40,828 nt of DNA from Granulosicoccus sp964437945. GTDB taxonomy: Bacteria; Pseudomonadota; Gammaproteobacteria; Granulosicoccales; Granulosicoccaceae. The stretch is from NCBI GenBank assembly GCA_964437945.1, contig CAYTJF010000016.1, forward strand, positions 1 through 40,828, given 5' to 3'. The position numbers and the translations under genes were made by a program. The notes beneath the pieces are model-generated. The model was not told the origin of the DNA and made no database searches. It saw nothing but the letters and a program-made list of their open reading frames with translations. The first letter of the stretch is position 1. Every line of letters begins with the position of its first letter. Below are positions 25,532-34,048 of this stretch, one piece after another.

Positions 25532-25678
25532 TTTTCCTCCAATTCTCCAACTGAAACAATCTACCGTCTGAAATTATGTTTATTGAATAAACGGGTCTAC
25601 CTAGTGTGGAGTAACAAGCAAACAACATACTAAAAATAAACACCGTTGTTGGTGCTAAGCAATACGCACACACGCGAA

Positions 25679-25694
25679 TTGCATACGTATGCAA
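25679..25694. promoter_or_regulatory. Perfect 16-bp palindrome, likely LacI-family operator
   Basis: TTGCATACGTATGCAA is its own reverse complement and has CG at its centre, the hallmark of LacI/GalR operators. It begins immediately after the -10 box of the candidate promoter, so a bound repressor would cover the start of transcription. The regulator is probably the LacI-family gene at 17537-18565. Confidence 0.65.
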
Positions 25695-25723
25695 ATTTTA
25701 ACACCAGCAATCAACGGTTGCAA
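25695..25723 (-). promoter_or_regulatory. Candidate promoter of the ABC transporter operon
   Basis: On the minus strand TTGCAA (25723-25718), a 17-base spacer and TAAAAT (25700-25695) form a good sigma-70 promoter between the FucU-like gene and the binding-protein gene. Transcription would begin inside the palindrome at 25679-25694. Confidence 0.55.
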
Positions 25724-25738
25724 CTGCCTGAAAGATGG

Positions 25739-26182
25739 TTAGAAAACAACCCCTTTACGTAAAATGAAGCAACCAAACGGCCGAACTTCTGTAGATTGAA
25801 CAACGGCAAATGCTTTTCTGGCCTGCTGATAAAATGATTGCCTCTCTATGCTCGCTAAATTGGCTTCAACAGGCTTCACTTTATCCAAAATGTCCCAGGC
25901 AGCTAAATGTGCTTCTGTCATTTCATCTGGTTTATTGTCAACCTCCATCCTTAGCACCGCATAGTCTGTAAAGTAATCCAACGGCATTACGCTGCATATC
26001 AAGCCAATGGCGTCCGGTGCACTTAGCCCAGATAATTGAATGACTGATTTCTCAACACAGTGACAGGCTGTTGTTTCAGCAGGATAATTTGAGTCCGCCA
26101 CAACTATTTCATCACCATGACCCATATGCGCCAGACAACTCAGCAATTGTGGCGGCATTCGAGCATCGATTCCAATTAGCAT
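25739..26182 (-). CDS. RbsD/FucU-family sugar mutarotase
   Basis: A 147-residue member of the RbsD/FucU family, cytoplasmic enzymes that speed interconversion of sugar anomers. Typical features are the N-terminal LIGIDARMPPQLLSCLAHMGHGDEIVVADSNYPAE with its conserved His and Asp, a central PLDYFTD, ERQSFYQQARKAFAVVQSTE, and the end FGCFILRKGVVF. Fucose mutarotases (FucU) are closer in length and end sequence than ribose pyranases (RbsD), but the sugar cannot be assigned. It is the first gene of the leftward sugar cluster. A promoter and palindrome lie after it, so it is probably transcribed separately or as part of a longer message. Confidence 0.88.
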   Translation of the reverse strand: MLIGIDARMPPQLLSCLAHMGHGDEIVVADSNYPAETTACHCVEKSVIQLSGLSAPDAIGLICSVMPLDYFTDYAVLRMEVDNKPDEMTEAHLAAWDILDKVKPVEANLASIERQSFYQQARKAFAVVQSTEVRPFGCFILRKGVVF

Positions 26183-26483
26183 GGGTAATTTCCTCGGGTT
26201 ATGTTTTTAGCAATGGCATCCGGGCCTGTAGTATTTACAATAGCCAAGACAATATCGTCTAGACTATACGATAAAACGATCATTCATACGTCTACGATAT
26301 TAGCCAACGGCACAGTATCCACCAACAAGCCAACATGAAAAATCCAGAACACCTGTTACCAGATCAATGGCTAAAGAACAGAAGGCAGTTCGGGTAATTA
26401 ATGCGCTGGTTAATCAGGAGAGCTTATGGCTGACCAATTGCCTGAATACACAATTAACAAATTTATGATTACAGGTTCAGACC
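26183..26483. promoter_or_regulatory. Divergent control region with imperfect inverted repeat
   Basis: About 300 bases between the FucU-like and M20 genes. AATATCGT (26251-26258) and ACGATATT (26294-26301) are perfect reverse complements, and AGAC (26261-26264) with GTCT (26290-26293) extends the symmetry, apart from a 2-base bulge. It is a reasonable regulator site for one or both divergent genes. No small gene was seen. Confidence 0.4.
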
Positions 26484-27650
26484 ATGTCTACTGATGTTAA
26501 TAGCGTGTCTACTGAAGCCATTTTGGAAAAATTAATTTCCTTTGACACCACCAGTCGACATTCAAACCTTGCATTGATCAACTACATAGCTGATCTTTTA
26601 AAGCAGAATGGTATCGAGTCAATTTTGCTCGAGAACGAAGATAAAACAAAAGCCAATCTTTACGCCTCTGTGGGCCCGTTAAAAACAGGTGGCGTTATGC
26701 TCTCAGGTCATACCGATGTGGTACCAATCGATGGGCAGGATTGGACCGTCCCGGCTTTCAGCCTGACCAGACAGAACGATCGTTTTTACGGGCGCGGCAC
26801 CACTGACATGAAAGGCTTTATTGCCTGTGCTATTGCAACCGCCATCGGCGCTCAAAAGCATGCCTTGACCACACCATTACATCTGGCTTTTTCTTATGAT
26901 GAGGAGATAGGTTGTGTTGGCGTTCATTCACTTATAGAAATGTTGAGCAAGGCCCCGAACAAACCTGCCATGTGCATTGTCGGTGAGCCGACGCAATTAC
27001 AAGTTGCCACCAAACACAAAGGCAAAACAGCGATCATCGCTTATTGCACTGGCACAGAGGGGCACTCTGCGATGGCGCCAAACTATCTAAACGCCATCCA
27101 TCTGGCATGCGATCTGGTTGACATACTGCGAGATACTCAAGCAGATATTGCTGCAGTATCCGGTCAGTCAGATGACCCACACATCCCCTATACTACCGTT
27201 CACGTTGGTCGCATACATGCCGGACAAGCATTGAATATTGTGCCAAACCTGTGCACAGTCAATTTTGAAATACGGCACCCAGCCACTGACAACCCACTAT
27301 CGATTCTCGATAGAATAAAACACCAATCTGATCAACTGATTCAAAGGCAACGCAATCGTTTCCCTGCTACTGAAATCAAGTTCGACATCCTGAATGCCTA
27401 TCCCGCGCTCGATACGCCGATAGATAGCGAAGTGGTGCGATTTGTTCAATCGCTACTGGACACAAACAAAACCAGCTTTGTTGCTTTCGGAACCGAAGGT
27501 GGGCTATTTTCACAAAAGCTGGGTGTACCTACGGTGGTGTGCGGACCAGGATCAATGGAGCAAGGACATAAACCCGACGAATACATTGAAGTGCAACAGT
27601 TGCAGCAGTGCGAGTTGATGCTGGAACGGCTTGTAAAACAACTCATCTAA
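26484..27650 (+). CDS. argE: M20-family deacylase, ArgE-like (acetylornithine deacetylase)
   Basis: A 388-residue cytoplasmic, two-zinc amidohydrolase. The zinc and catalytic motifs are all present: SGHTDVVP (His and Asp), RGTTDMKG (bridging Asp), YDEEIGC (Glu-Glu), VGEPTQ (Glu) and the last zinc His in GHKPDEYIE. The dimerisation domain contains KHKGKTAIIAYCTGTEGHSAMAPNYLNAIHLA. The closest group is ArgE, which removes acetate from N-acetylornithine; related M20 enzymes act on other N-acyl amino acids, so the symbol is a best fit. The ATG at 26484 is preceded by weak ribosome sequence. It reads away from the sugar cluster and no other arg gene is present. Confidence 0.85.
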   Translation: MSTDVNSVSTEAILEKLISFDTTSRHSNLALINYIADLLKQNGIESILLENEDKTKANLYASVGPLKTGGVMLSGHTDVVPIDGQDWTVPAFSLTRQNDRFYGRGTTDMKGFIACAIATAIGAQKHALTTPLHLAFSYDEEIGCVGVHSLIEMLSKAPNKPAMCIVGEPTQLQVATKHKGKTAIIAYCTGTEGHSAMAPNYLNAIHLACDLVDILRDTQADIAAVSGQSDDPHIPYTTVHVGRIHAGQALNIVPNLCTVNFEIRHPATDNPLSILDRIKHQSDQLIQRQRNRFPATEIKFDILNAYPALDTPIDSEVVRFVQSLLDTNKTSFVAFGTEGGLFSQKLGVPTVVCGPGSMEQGHKPDEYIEVQQLQQCELMLERLVKQLI

Positions 27651-27873
27651 GCAATGCATAAGCTGCGTAAATCGTAGCTGTGTATATCCAACCTGCACGC
27701 AAATAAACAGAACCCAATTCAGACTGCTGCAGTGGCACCGGGGCAAAACGTATTAATTCGCATTTACGCCAACCACCCGAGGCGAACATCGTGAAAAGTT
27801 GTTGATCCTCAACCAATGAGAGCGTTAAACAGCTTTTCGCTGGCAAATTAACAGCTTGTTGTGTGGAGTACAT
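27643..27873 (-). CDS. Doubtful small hypothetical protein
   Basis: A 76-residue open frame overlapping the last bases of the M20 gene, with a fairly ordinary residue mix and a possibly membrane-associated end (GWIYTATIYAAYALL). I do not recognise it and there is no clear ribosome site, so it may be chance. Confidence 0.15.
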   Translation of the reverse strand: MYSTQQAVNLPAKSCLTLSLVEDQQLFTMFASGGWRKCELIRFAPVPLQQSELGSVYLRAGWIYTATIYAAYALLR

Positions 27874-28078
27874 ACCACTTCATGCTGCGCCAATTCCCAC
27901 ACTCAGTGAACCAACGCACATCTGACCTATATTAGGCGCTCATATGCGATTGTCGACGGTAAAATTAACAAACAATCCACATCTAAACGCTGCATAATTG
28001 CTGTGCTGCAATACCCGAATATTGACAGCGTAACACCACCAACTGACACTACCACTACCCGTTGAACTCTAATTAGCC
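27651..28078. other. Intergenic region, M20 gene to GH16 gene
   Basis: About 430 bases that precede the GH16 lipoprotein gene and should hold its promoter. Apart from a doubtful 76-codon frame on the minus strand I see no gene, repeat or clear promoter. Confidence 0.4.
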
Positions 28079-29803
28079 ATGATCATGATGATGACTTCCA
28101 GACTGCAAAGCACAGTACGTTGCCTGTCGTTGCTTATATTAACAACCTCACTGGTTGCCTGCGTTGACTCTAATTCCGACGACCCTGTTGCTACCGGTAG
28201 TACTACGGCAAGCACACCCAGTGACCAGGACGCGGCTGCCCAACCGGCCGATTTAACAGCTGATAATGGGTCTGTACCAAATACTTCCGGTACCACCACA
28301 ACGCAGCCGGTCGGGGATACGACCAGTGTCACCGATAACCCAGAACCAGTCGATAACGTCACCGCCGGAACAGGAAACCCGGACGGCATCACACCAGATC
28401 CAGTAACACCAGATCCGATCACGCCAGCCACGGATAACCCTGTTGCAGTTAATCCAGACCCGGCAACACCAACAACAGATAACCCCGGTACAGACACACC
28501 AACTCAGGAACAGCCAATAACTGAAGTTCCAGAACAACCGGTCAACAATCCAGGCCCAGGCAGCCCGAGCATAGTTGCTCAACCCAGCGTCACTGGCAGT
28601 GACCTATCGGGAAATGATGATGACAGCCCAACGGAAACAGAATCAGCATCTATTGCTGGTCCTTTTATAAGAGACGACTCGCGGCCCGCCGGACCACCAT
28701 CAGTACCTGAGGGTTTGACCTTACTGATGAGCGGTGAAGACTATCTGGAATTTAGCTGGAAACCCTCTACCGATGATCAGTCAGTAGAGAGTTACGAAAT
28801 CTATCGCGATGGTACGCTTGTGTACACAATTGAGCACGACAATACGTTCGAGCACAGTTACCGTAACTGGATTTCCACCTCCTACATCGATTGTAACTAC
28901 ACACGGTTCACTCACTGCGGCGCGAATCCAATTGTTCCCGGTAGCAGTTACGAATACCAGGTTGCTGCAATTGATAACGAAGGAATGAAATCGGCACTAT
29001 CAGCACCAGTAAGGTTTCAGCTCGCCCAAAGACAATCCGGTGGCCCCGATCTGTCCGCCTATTCTCTAGTACTGAACGAAGAGTTTGACGGCGATAGCTT
29101 AGACAGAGAAGTATGGAAAACCTCGCTACCCTGGGGAGAAGACACCATCATCAATGGTGAGCGACAGTACTTTGTCAATCTGTTTGGAAGTGACCCTATA
29201 GATGCCAACCCGTTTGTGTTTACCGGTAGCAGTTTGCAGATCACTGGCACAGTCACACCACCTGAACTACTTGCAGCTGCAAATAACCAACCCTATCTCT
29301 CTGGCGTCATTTCAACCAAAGATAAATTCCAAATGACCTATGGCTATGTCGAGATGAACGCCAAGCTCACCAGTGGTGCGGGTTTCCTGTCGACTTTCTA
29401 CTTGTTTAACCAGGACTTTTTCAAGAACAAACCAGAGATCGACATCATTGAATACATTGGTGACCGTCCTGACAAGGCCTATCAAACTTATCACTACCAT
29501 GACAGCAACCGTGCCCGCAGTGCTGATGGAGAACGACACTCAACACCAACTATGGAATCGGTGATGGGCTTCGATCTGAGTTCAGAATTTCGTACCTACA
29601 GCGTTCTATGGGAGCCTGGCCTGGTTGTTTGGTACATCGATGGAATTGAAGTTCGTCGGTTAACCGGAGTGCGAATATCCGATGAGCCCATGAATATCAT
29701 CGCTCAATTAGTTGTTGGCAGCATTTGGATTGGTGAACCGGACCCGGCATCATTACCGAAGGTTCTGGAAATCGACTACATCAAGGCCTGGCAGAAGCAG
29801 TAG
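28079..29803 (+). CDS. GH16-family glycoside hydrolase, FN3-containing lipoprotein
   Basis: A 574-residue surface or periplasmic polysaccharide-degrading enzyme. Residues 1-28 are a lipoprotein signal ending in the lipobox LVAC (lipidated Cys28). Residues about 30-200 are a Thr/Pro/Asp-rich, low-complexity linker with repeats such as TPDPVTPDPITPATDNP. A fibronectin type III domain follows (PPSVPEGLTLLMS ... PVRFQL, about 207-320), then a GH16 catalytic domain (about 330-574) with NEEFDGDSLD, YGYVEMNAKL and the nucleophile/acid-base motif PEIDIIEYIG (Glu453, Asp455, Glu458). GH16 enzymes retain configuration and cut beta-1,3/1,4-glucans, agars, carrageenans or porphyrans; the specificity here is not assigned. 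Five ATGs lie in the first 15 bases, so the exact start is uncertain. Confidence 0.9.
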   Translation: MIMMMTSRLQSTVRCLSLLILTTSLVACVDSNSDDPVATGSTTASTPSDQDAAAQPADLTADNGSVPNTSGTTTTQPVGDTTSVTDNPEPVDNVTAGTGNPDGITPDPVTPDPITPATDNPVAVNPDPATPTTDNPGTDTPTQEQPITEVPEQPVNNPGPGSPSIVAQPSVTGSDLSGNDDDSPTETESASIAGPFIRDDSRPAGPPSVPEGLTLLMSGEDYLEFSWKPSTDDQSVESYEIYRDGTLVYTIEHDNTFEHSYRNWISTSYIDCNYTRFTHCGANPIVPGSSYEYQVAAIDNEGMKSALSAPVRFQLAQRQSGGPDLSAYSLVLNEEFDGDSLDREVWKTSLPWGEDTIINGERQYFVNLFGSDPIDANPFVFTGSSLQITGTVTPPELLAAANNQPYLSGVISTKDKFQMTYGYVEMNAKLTSGAGFLSTFYLFNQDFFKNKPEIDIIEYIGDRPDKAYQTYHYHDSNRARSADGERHSTPTMESVMGFDLSSEFRTYSVLWEPGLVVWYIDGIEVRRLTGVRISDEPMNIIAQLVVGSIWIGEPDPASLPKVLEIDYIKAWQKQ

Positions 29804-29814
29804 ATCTGAATAGT

Positions 29815-29838
29815 TTACGCGTCAGGGATGACGCGTAA
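29815..29838. terminator. Hairpin terminator between convergent gh16 and cobQ genes
   Basis: TTACGCGTCA (29815-29824) and TGACGCGTAA (29829-29838) are a perfect 10-bp stem around a GGGA tetraloop, 12 bases after the gh16 stop and 18 before the end of cobQ. It can serve both strands, though no long T tract follows either arm. Confidence 0.6.
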
Positions 29839-29855
29839 TATTCGGTTAGTATGTC

Positions 29856-31346
29856 TTACTTGATTGCGCAATGCGCTGCTTGTTTGAGCAGTGCATCAAC
29901 ATCAAGCGCCTCATTCAGGCCATCGGCAAGCGTATCCAATTCCTGTTCAACAGACGCCTCATATTGCAGTTTGCTAGCCAATCCAGGCTTTAGCGATTCA
30001 AGCCACCAGCTTCGGTACGCATCACTACTGAATACACCGTGTACGTAAGTCCCTTCAATTCTACCATCGCGGCTAATCGCACCATCTGATTCTTCACCAA
30101 GTTTGAACATAGGCCGAGTCGAATCAATGCCCGATGTTTTTCCCATGTGAATCTCATATCCGTTTATGCTTAAGTTGCTTCGTTCACACCGTCCTGCGAC
30201 CGGCTGTGTATTCTTTTTATTCGCCATATGCGTTTCTACATCAAGCAACCCAATACCGGCTATCGAGCTTGTGCCACCATCAACGCCATACGGGTCGTTA
30301 ATATGGGTGCCGAGTAATTGATATCCACCGCATACGCCGAGCACTCTTGCACCACGTCTTGCTATAGCGATGATATCGTGGTCCCAGCCCTGCTCTACTA
30401 AAAACCGCATATCGCCTACAGTTGACTTTGTGCCCGGAATAACCACAGCATCAGCATCTAACGGGATAGCGGAGCCTGGAGGCACAAAGACCACGGTAAC
30501 ATTGGGTTCAGCACGCAGCGGATCAAGATCATCGAAATTAGCGATTCGTGACAAGAGTGGAACGGCGATAACAACGCCACTATTTTCTTTGTTAGCACCT
30601 TTTGCAGACCAGCTATCCAGCACGACCGCATCTTCTTGCGGCAACCGCAGAGCACTTGGTAACCATGGAACCACACCGTAGCAAGGCCATCCAGTGATAC
30701 TTTCAATTGCAGTTACACCATCGTCGAACAAAGTGGGATCACCACGAAACCGATTAATGACAAAACTTTTTATCATACCGGCATCTTCTTCACTAAGTAC
30801 TTTCTGCGTGCCTGCAATCGCCGCGATAACACCACCTCGGTCGATGTCTCCAACTAAACAAACTGGTGCACCAACAGCTGTTGCGAATCCCATATTGGCA
30901 ATATCGTTTTCACGCAAATTTATTTCTGCCGGACTACCTGCACCTTCTACTAAAATCAAGTCGTATTGACGCTTAAGTCTTGCGAAGCTTTCCAGCACAG
31001 CCTTTTTTAGTTGGGCACGTTGCTCAGCCATATAATTGCGTGCAGTTGATGTTTTCAATACCTGGCCGTGCACAACCACTTGAGCGGTCTGATCACTTTG
31101 CGGCTTTAACAGCACCGGGTTAAAGTCGATATGTGGGGCTAATCCGCATGCCCTGGCTTGCAGTGCCTGAGCGCGCCCTATTTCGCCACCATCGACGCAA
31201 GCCGCAGCATTATTCGACATGTTTTGGGATTTAAAAGGCGCCACTGACAATCCCCGGCGTTTTGCTACCCGACACAAACCAGCAACAAGAGTCGACTTCC
31301 CCACATCGGAGCCTGTGCCCTGAAACATAAGTACTTTTGCATTCAT
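29856..31346 (-). CDS. cobQ: Cobyric acid synthase CobQ
   Basis: A 496-residue glutamine-dependent amidotransferase that amidates four carboxylates of adenosyl-cobyrinic acid a,c-diamide during cobalamin synthesis. The N-terminal dethiobiotin-synthetase-like domain has the P-loop MFQGTGSDVGKST, PFKSQNMSNNAA, GRAQALQARACG and EGAGSPAEINLRENDIAN. The C-terminal glutaminase-like domain has VIPGTKSTVGDM, the Cys nucleophile in VLGVCGGYQLLG, and GTYVHGVF with the catalytic His. Length is normal and motifs intact. It is the only cobalamin gene in the window and there is no sign of a cobalamin riboswitch upstream. It lies 87 bases after the ABC ATPase gene on the same strand and may be read from that transcript. 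Confidence 0.95.
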   Translation of the reverse strand: MNAKVLMFQGTGSDVGKSTLVAGLCRVAKRRGLSVAPFKSQNMSNNAAACVDGGEIGRAQALQARACGLAPHIDFNPVLLKPQSDQTAQVVVHGQVLKTSTARNYMAEQRAQLKKAVLESFARLKRQYDLILVEGAGSPAEINLRENDIANMGFATAVGAPVCLVGDIDRGGVIAAIAGTQKVLSEEDAGMIKSFVINRFRGDPTLFDDGVTAIESITGWPCYGVVPWLPSALRLPQEDAVVLDSWSAKGANKENSGVVIAVPLLSRIANFDDLDPLRAEPNVTVVFVPPGSAIPLDADAVVIPGTKSTVGDMRFLVEQGWDHDIIAIARRGARVLGVCGGYQLLGTHINDPYGVDGGTSSIAGIGLLDVETHMANKKNTQPVAGRCERSNLSINGYEIHMGKTSGIDSTRPMFKLGEESDGAISRDGRIEGTYVHGVFSSDAYRSWWLESLKPGLASKLQYEASVEQELDTLADGLNEALDVDALLKQAAHCAIK

Positions 31347-31433
31347 GAGAGAGAACGCCGTTTAGAAAAACTCACTCAGTAGAACGAATTAGTCCAAAAT
31401 TTTTGAACATTGATTAATGCTACCAGTGAAATA

Positions 31434-32981
31434 TCACTCACTGGTTTCAACGCCTGCCATCATCAGACCCAGCTTTTCACGACTGGCATCGGCACGGTCG
31501 ACAACCCCCATCATACGCCCCTGGCATATGACCGCAATTCTGTCTGCAAGCAACATGACTTCATCGAGATCTTCTGAGATAACCATAATAGCAGTGCCCG
31601 TATTTCTAGCGGCAAGCAGGCGTGAGTGAATATACTCGGCGGCACCAATATCAACACCGCGAGTGGGCTGAGCTGCAATCAAAACACCAGGCTCAGAGTC
31701 GAGTTCTCGTGCAATGATAAACTTTTGAATGTTCCCACCCGACAAATTTTTTGCAGGTGTATCGATGGTAGGTGTCTTGACTTGAAAATCCTCAACCAAT
31801 TTTTCGCAATGAGCACGAATAGCCTTGAAGTTAAGAAACCCTGCGTGACTAAACTTGGCACTGTGATGATTGTGCAGCACAAGATTATCAGCGACTGAAA
31901 AGTCACCAATGGCGCCATCACGCATGCGCTCTTCTGGAACAAAGGCTATGCCCACATCTCGAACCGCTTTCGGGTTAAATCCTGTTATGGGTTTGTCTTG
32001 TAAACTTATCGCACCGTTCTTAATTGGTCGTAGTCCGGTAATGGCTTCTGCCAACTCCCGCTGCCCGTTACCTGACACGCCGGCCACGCCCAGAATTTCA
32101 CCTGCTCGAACTTCCAGACTGAAGTCCACCAAAGCATCCACACCACGATCACCACCAACTTGTAAGCGCTCGATGCGTAACGCAACTTTGGACTGTGCCA
32201 CCGGTCGCTCAGCGCGATTTGATAACACTTCACGGCCTACCATCATTTGTGCAAGGTCTTGTCTGGTTGTTTGTGCAGGACTTGTGGTGCCCACCAGCTT
32301 GCCTGAGCGAAGTACTGAAATTCGGTCGCTGAGTTGCATGACTTCATTCATTTTGTGCGATATAAAGATAAGGCCACGACCATCGTTCGTCATTTCTCTT
32401 AGAATGACAAAGAAATCGTCTACTTCTTGTGGGGTCAGTACAGCAGTAGGTTCATCCAACACCAACAATTGGACATCCCTATACAGCGCTTTAATAATTT
32501 CAACTCGTTGACGCTCGCCAACAGCCAATTGCCAGATAGTGGACTCGGGGTCTACCTGTAAACCATACCGGTCAGACAAGGCTCTGATTTTTTTGGATAC
32601 TTGCTTTAAGTCCGTTATTGGTCCTCGGCTTGAGCGTAGTCCCAAAGCTACATTTTCAGCAACAGTGAGTGATGACACCAGCATAAAGTGCTGATGAATC
32701 ATACCTATTTGATGAGCAATTGCATCTGAAGGTGATTGAAGCTGAACACGTTCGCCGTTGAGAAAAACTGAGCCCTCATCTGGCTGATATAAGCCATAGA
32801 GGATTTTCATTAGTGTGCTTTTTCCAGCGCCGTTCTCACCAAGCAGCGTATGAACTTCTCCGGGATGAACGTCGAATGTCACATTGTCATTCGCGATCAC
32901 CCCGGGAAAGCGTTTGGTAATACCGCGCATCTCGAGCATCGGAGACGTATCTGTCTGCGCAACCGGGCTAGCTGTACTCAT
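31434..32981 (-). CDS. Nucleoside/purine-type ABC transporter ATPase (double domain)
   Basis: A 515-residue protein with two ABC domains, as in RbsA/NupA-type ATPases. The first has Walker A GENGAGKST, Q-loop IGMIHQHFMLV, signature LAVGERQRVEIIKALYR and Walker B LLVLDEPTAVLTPQEV. The second has the altered Walker A GVSGNGQRELAE, the segment FVPEERMRDGAIGDFSV, and signature LSGGNIQKFIIARELD. Together with a BMP-family binding protein this is the class that imports nucleosides or purine bases. It is last of the four transporter genes, 33 bases after the binding-protein gene. Confidence 0.9.
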   Translation of the reverse strand: MSTASPVAQTDTSPMLEMRGITKRFPGVIANDNVTFDVHPGEVHTLLGENGAGKSTLMKILYGLYQPDEGSVFLNGERVQLQSPSDAIAHQIGMIHQHFMLVSSLTVAENVALGLRSSRGPITDLKQVSKKIRALSDRYGLQVDPESTIWQLAVGERQRVEIIKALYRDVQLLVLDEPTAVLTPQEVDDFFVILREMTNDGRGLIFISHKMNEVMQLSDRISVLRSGKLVGTTSPAQTTRQDLAQMMVGREVLSNRAERPVAQSKVALRIERLQVGGDRGVDALVDFSLEVRAGEILGVAGVSGNGQRELAEAITGLRPIKNGAISLQDKPITGFNPKAVRDVGIAFVPEERMRDGAIGDFSVADNLVLHNHHSAKFSHAGFLNFKAIRAHCEKLVEDFQVKTPTIDTPAKNLSGGNIQKFIIARELDSEPGVLIAAQPTRGVDIGAAEYIHSRLLAARNTGTAIMVISEDLDEVMLLADRIAVICQGRMMGVVDRADASREKLGLMMAGVETSE

Positions 32982-33014
32982 GCTGTGATATTACCAATGT
33001 CGATAGATAAAAGA

Positions 33015-33974
33015 TTACTGAGTTAGCTCGATGCTGCCATCAATGATACCAGCAACAGCAGCCTCACCAGCGGCTCGAGCATCTGGGGCCAGATCGTAGT
33101 CATCATTAAACTCAATCACCAACCCACCATTAGCCAGCGTGATTTCATGATTGTCACCGCCAAGCTTACCCGCTTTTGCGTTATCAAAAATGGTGCGCAA
33201 TACCACTTCCCACTTGTATACCTGCGAAGCTACAACCACCTTTTTACCCAGTTTGGTTTGATTGGCTTGCGTTCCGAACCAGGCGACGTTTTCACTTCGT
33301 GCAGCGCCTATTGCACCGACAACCATTTGGGCAGTTCCTGACATAACATCAGCACCATTGGCAATATGAGCCTTTCCAGCTTCCGCAGACAGCGCCACAT
33401 CGCCAAATGAACCTATGTAATTTACATTAACTTGTACTTCGCTATTGTTCGCTTTCGCACCCTCAACAAAACCATCAACGTAGAGCTTTGCGTCACCCAC
33501 TTCAATGGGACCCACCACACCGATAACGTTGCTTTTTGTCATTGCACCAGCCATAACACCCATGACATAGCCGCCTTCGTTTGACATGGCTTCATAAGAG
33601 CTTACGTTAGGCAGACCGAAAGTATCGGCTGATGTGCCCCATGTAAAAGCCGTATCGGGAAAGTCAGGCGCAATCTCTTTTAATGAGCCACCATATTGAG
33701 AACCGTGTGCGATAACAAGATCGTAGCCATTTTTTGCGTAATCGCGAATGGCCGCTGCTGCATCGTCTACAACAAATGTACCATCGGTTATCGCAACTTC
33801 CAGCTCATACTCTTCTTTGAGCACATTTACCGCGTCTACAATGCTCTGTGTGAATGCCAGATCGTTACTGGCGCTGGGCGCAACAATGGCGACTTTCATA
33901 CCTTCAGCGTAGCTCGGCGCTGCCATGCCCAAACTGGCAACGATAGCCAGTTGTTTAAACATTTTACTTTTCAT
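33015..33974 (-). CDS. BMP-family ABC transporter substrate-binding protein
   Basis: A 319-residue periplasmic protein of the basic membrane protein (BmpA/Med) family. The signal peptide ends at PSYA (about residue 23) and there is no lipobox. Family landmarks are KVAIVAPSASNDLAFTQS, DLVIAHGSQYGGSLKEIA, ISxEAMSNEGGYVMG-like AMSNEGGYVMGVMAGAM, IGVVGPIEVGDAKLYVDGFVEGAK, and GADVMSGTAQMVVGAIGAA. Known members bind nucleosides, purines or related heterocycles. It lies 74 bases after the second permease, with GAGAG as ribosome site before the ATG at 33974. Confidence 0.9.
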   Translation of the reverse strand: MKSKMFKQLAIVASLGMAAPSYAEGMKVAIVAPSASNDLAFTQSIVDAVNVLKEEYELEVAITDGTFVVDDAAAAIRDYAKNGYDLVIAHGSQYGGSLKEIAPDFPDTAFTWGTSADTFGLPNVSSYEAMSNEGGYVMGVMAGAMTKSNVIGVVGPIEVGDAKLYVDGFVEGAKANNSEVQVNVNYIGSFGDVALSAEAGKAHIANGADVMSGTAQMVVGAIGAARSENVAWFGTQANQTKLGKKVVVASQVYKWEVVLRTIFDNAKAGKLGGDNHEITLANGGLVIEFNDDYDLAPDARAAGEAAVAGIIDGSIELTQ

Positions 33975-34048
33975 TGGTTAATCTCTCTTCTTGTTGGTGC
34001 GGATGATCTAAAGCTCCCAGTACAATCGCCGAGAACAGTTTCAAAAAT

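Noticed and set aside
28069..28497. 142-codon minus-strand frame rich in Gly, Val and Ser
   Set aside because: It mirrors the repetitive Thr/Pro linker of the GH16 gene on the other strand; low complexity, no family features.
28380..28500. Tandem DNA repeat or CRISPR-like array
   Set aside because: The similarity comes from the coding repeat TPDP/TDNP of the linker; there are no regular spacers.
31347..31433. Possible cobalamin riboswitch ahead of cobQ
   Set aside because: The gap is only 87 bases and shows none of the conserved B12-box sequence or the needed length.
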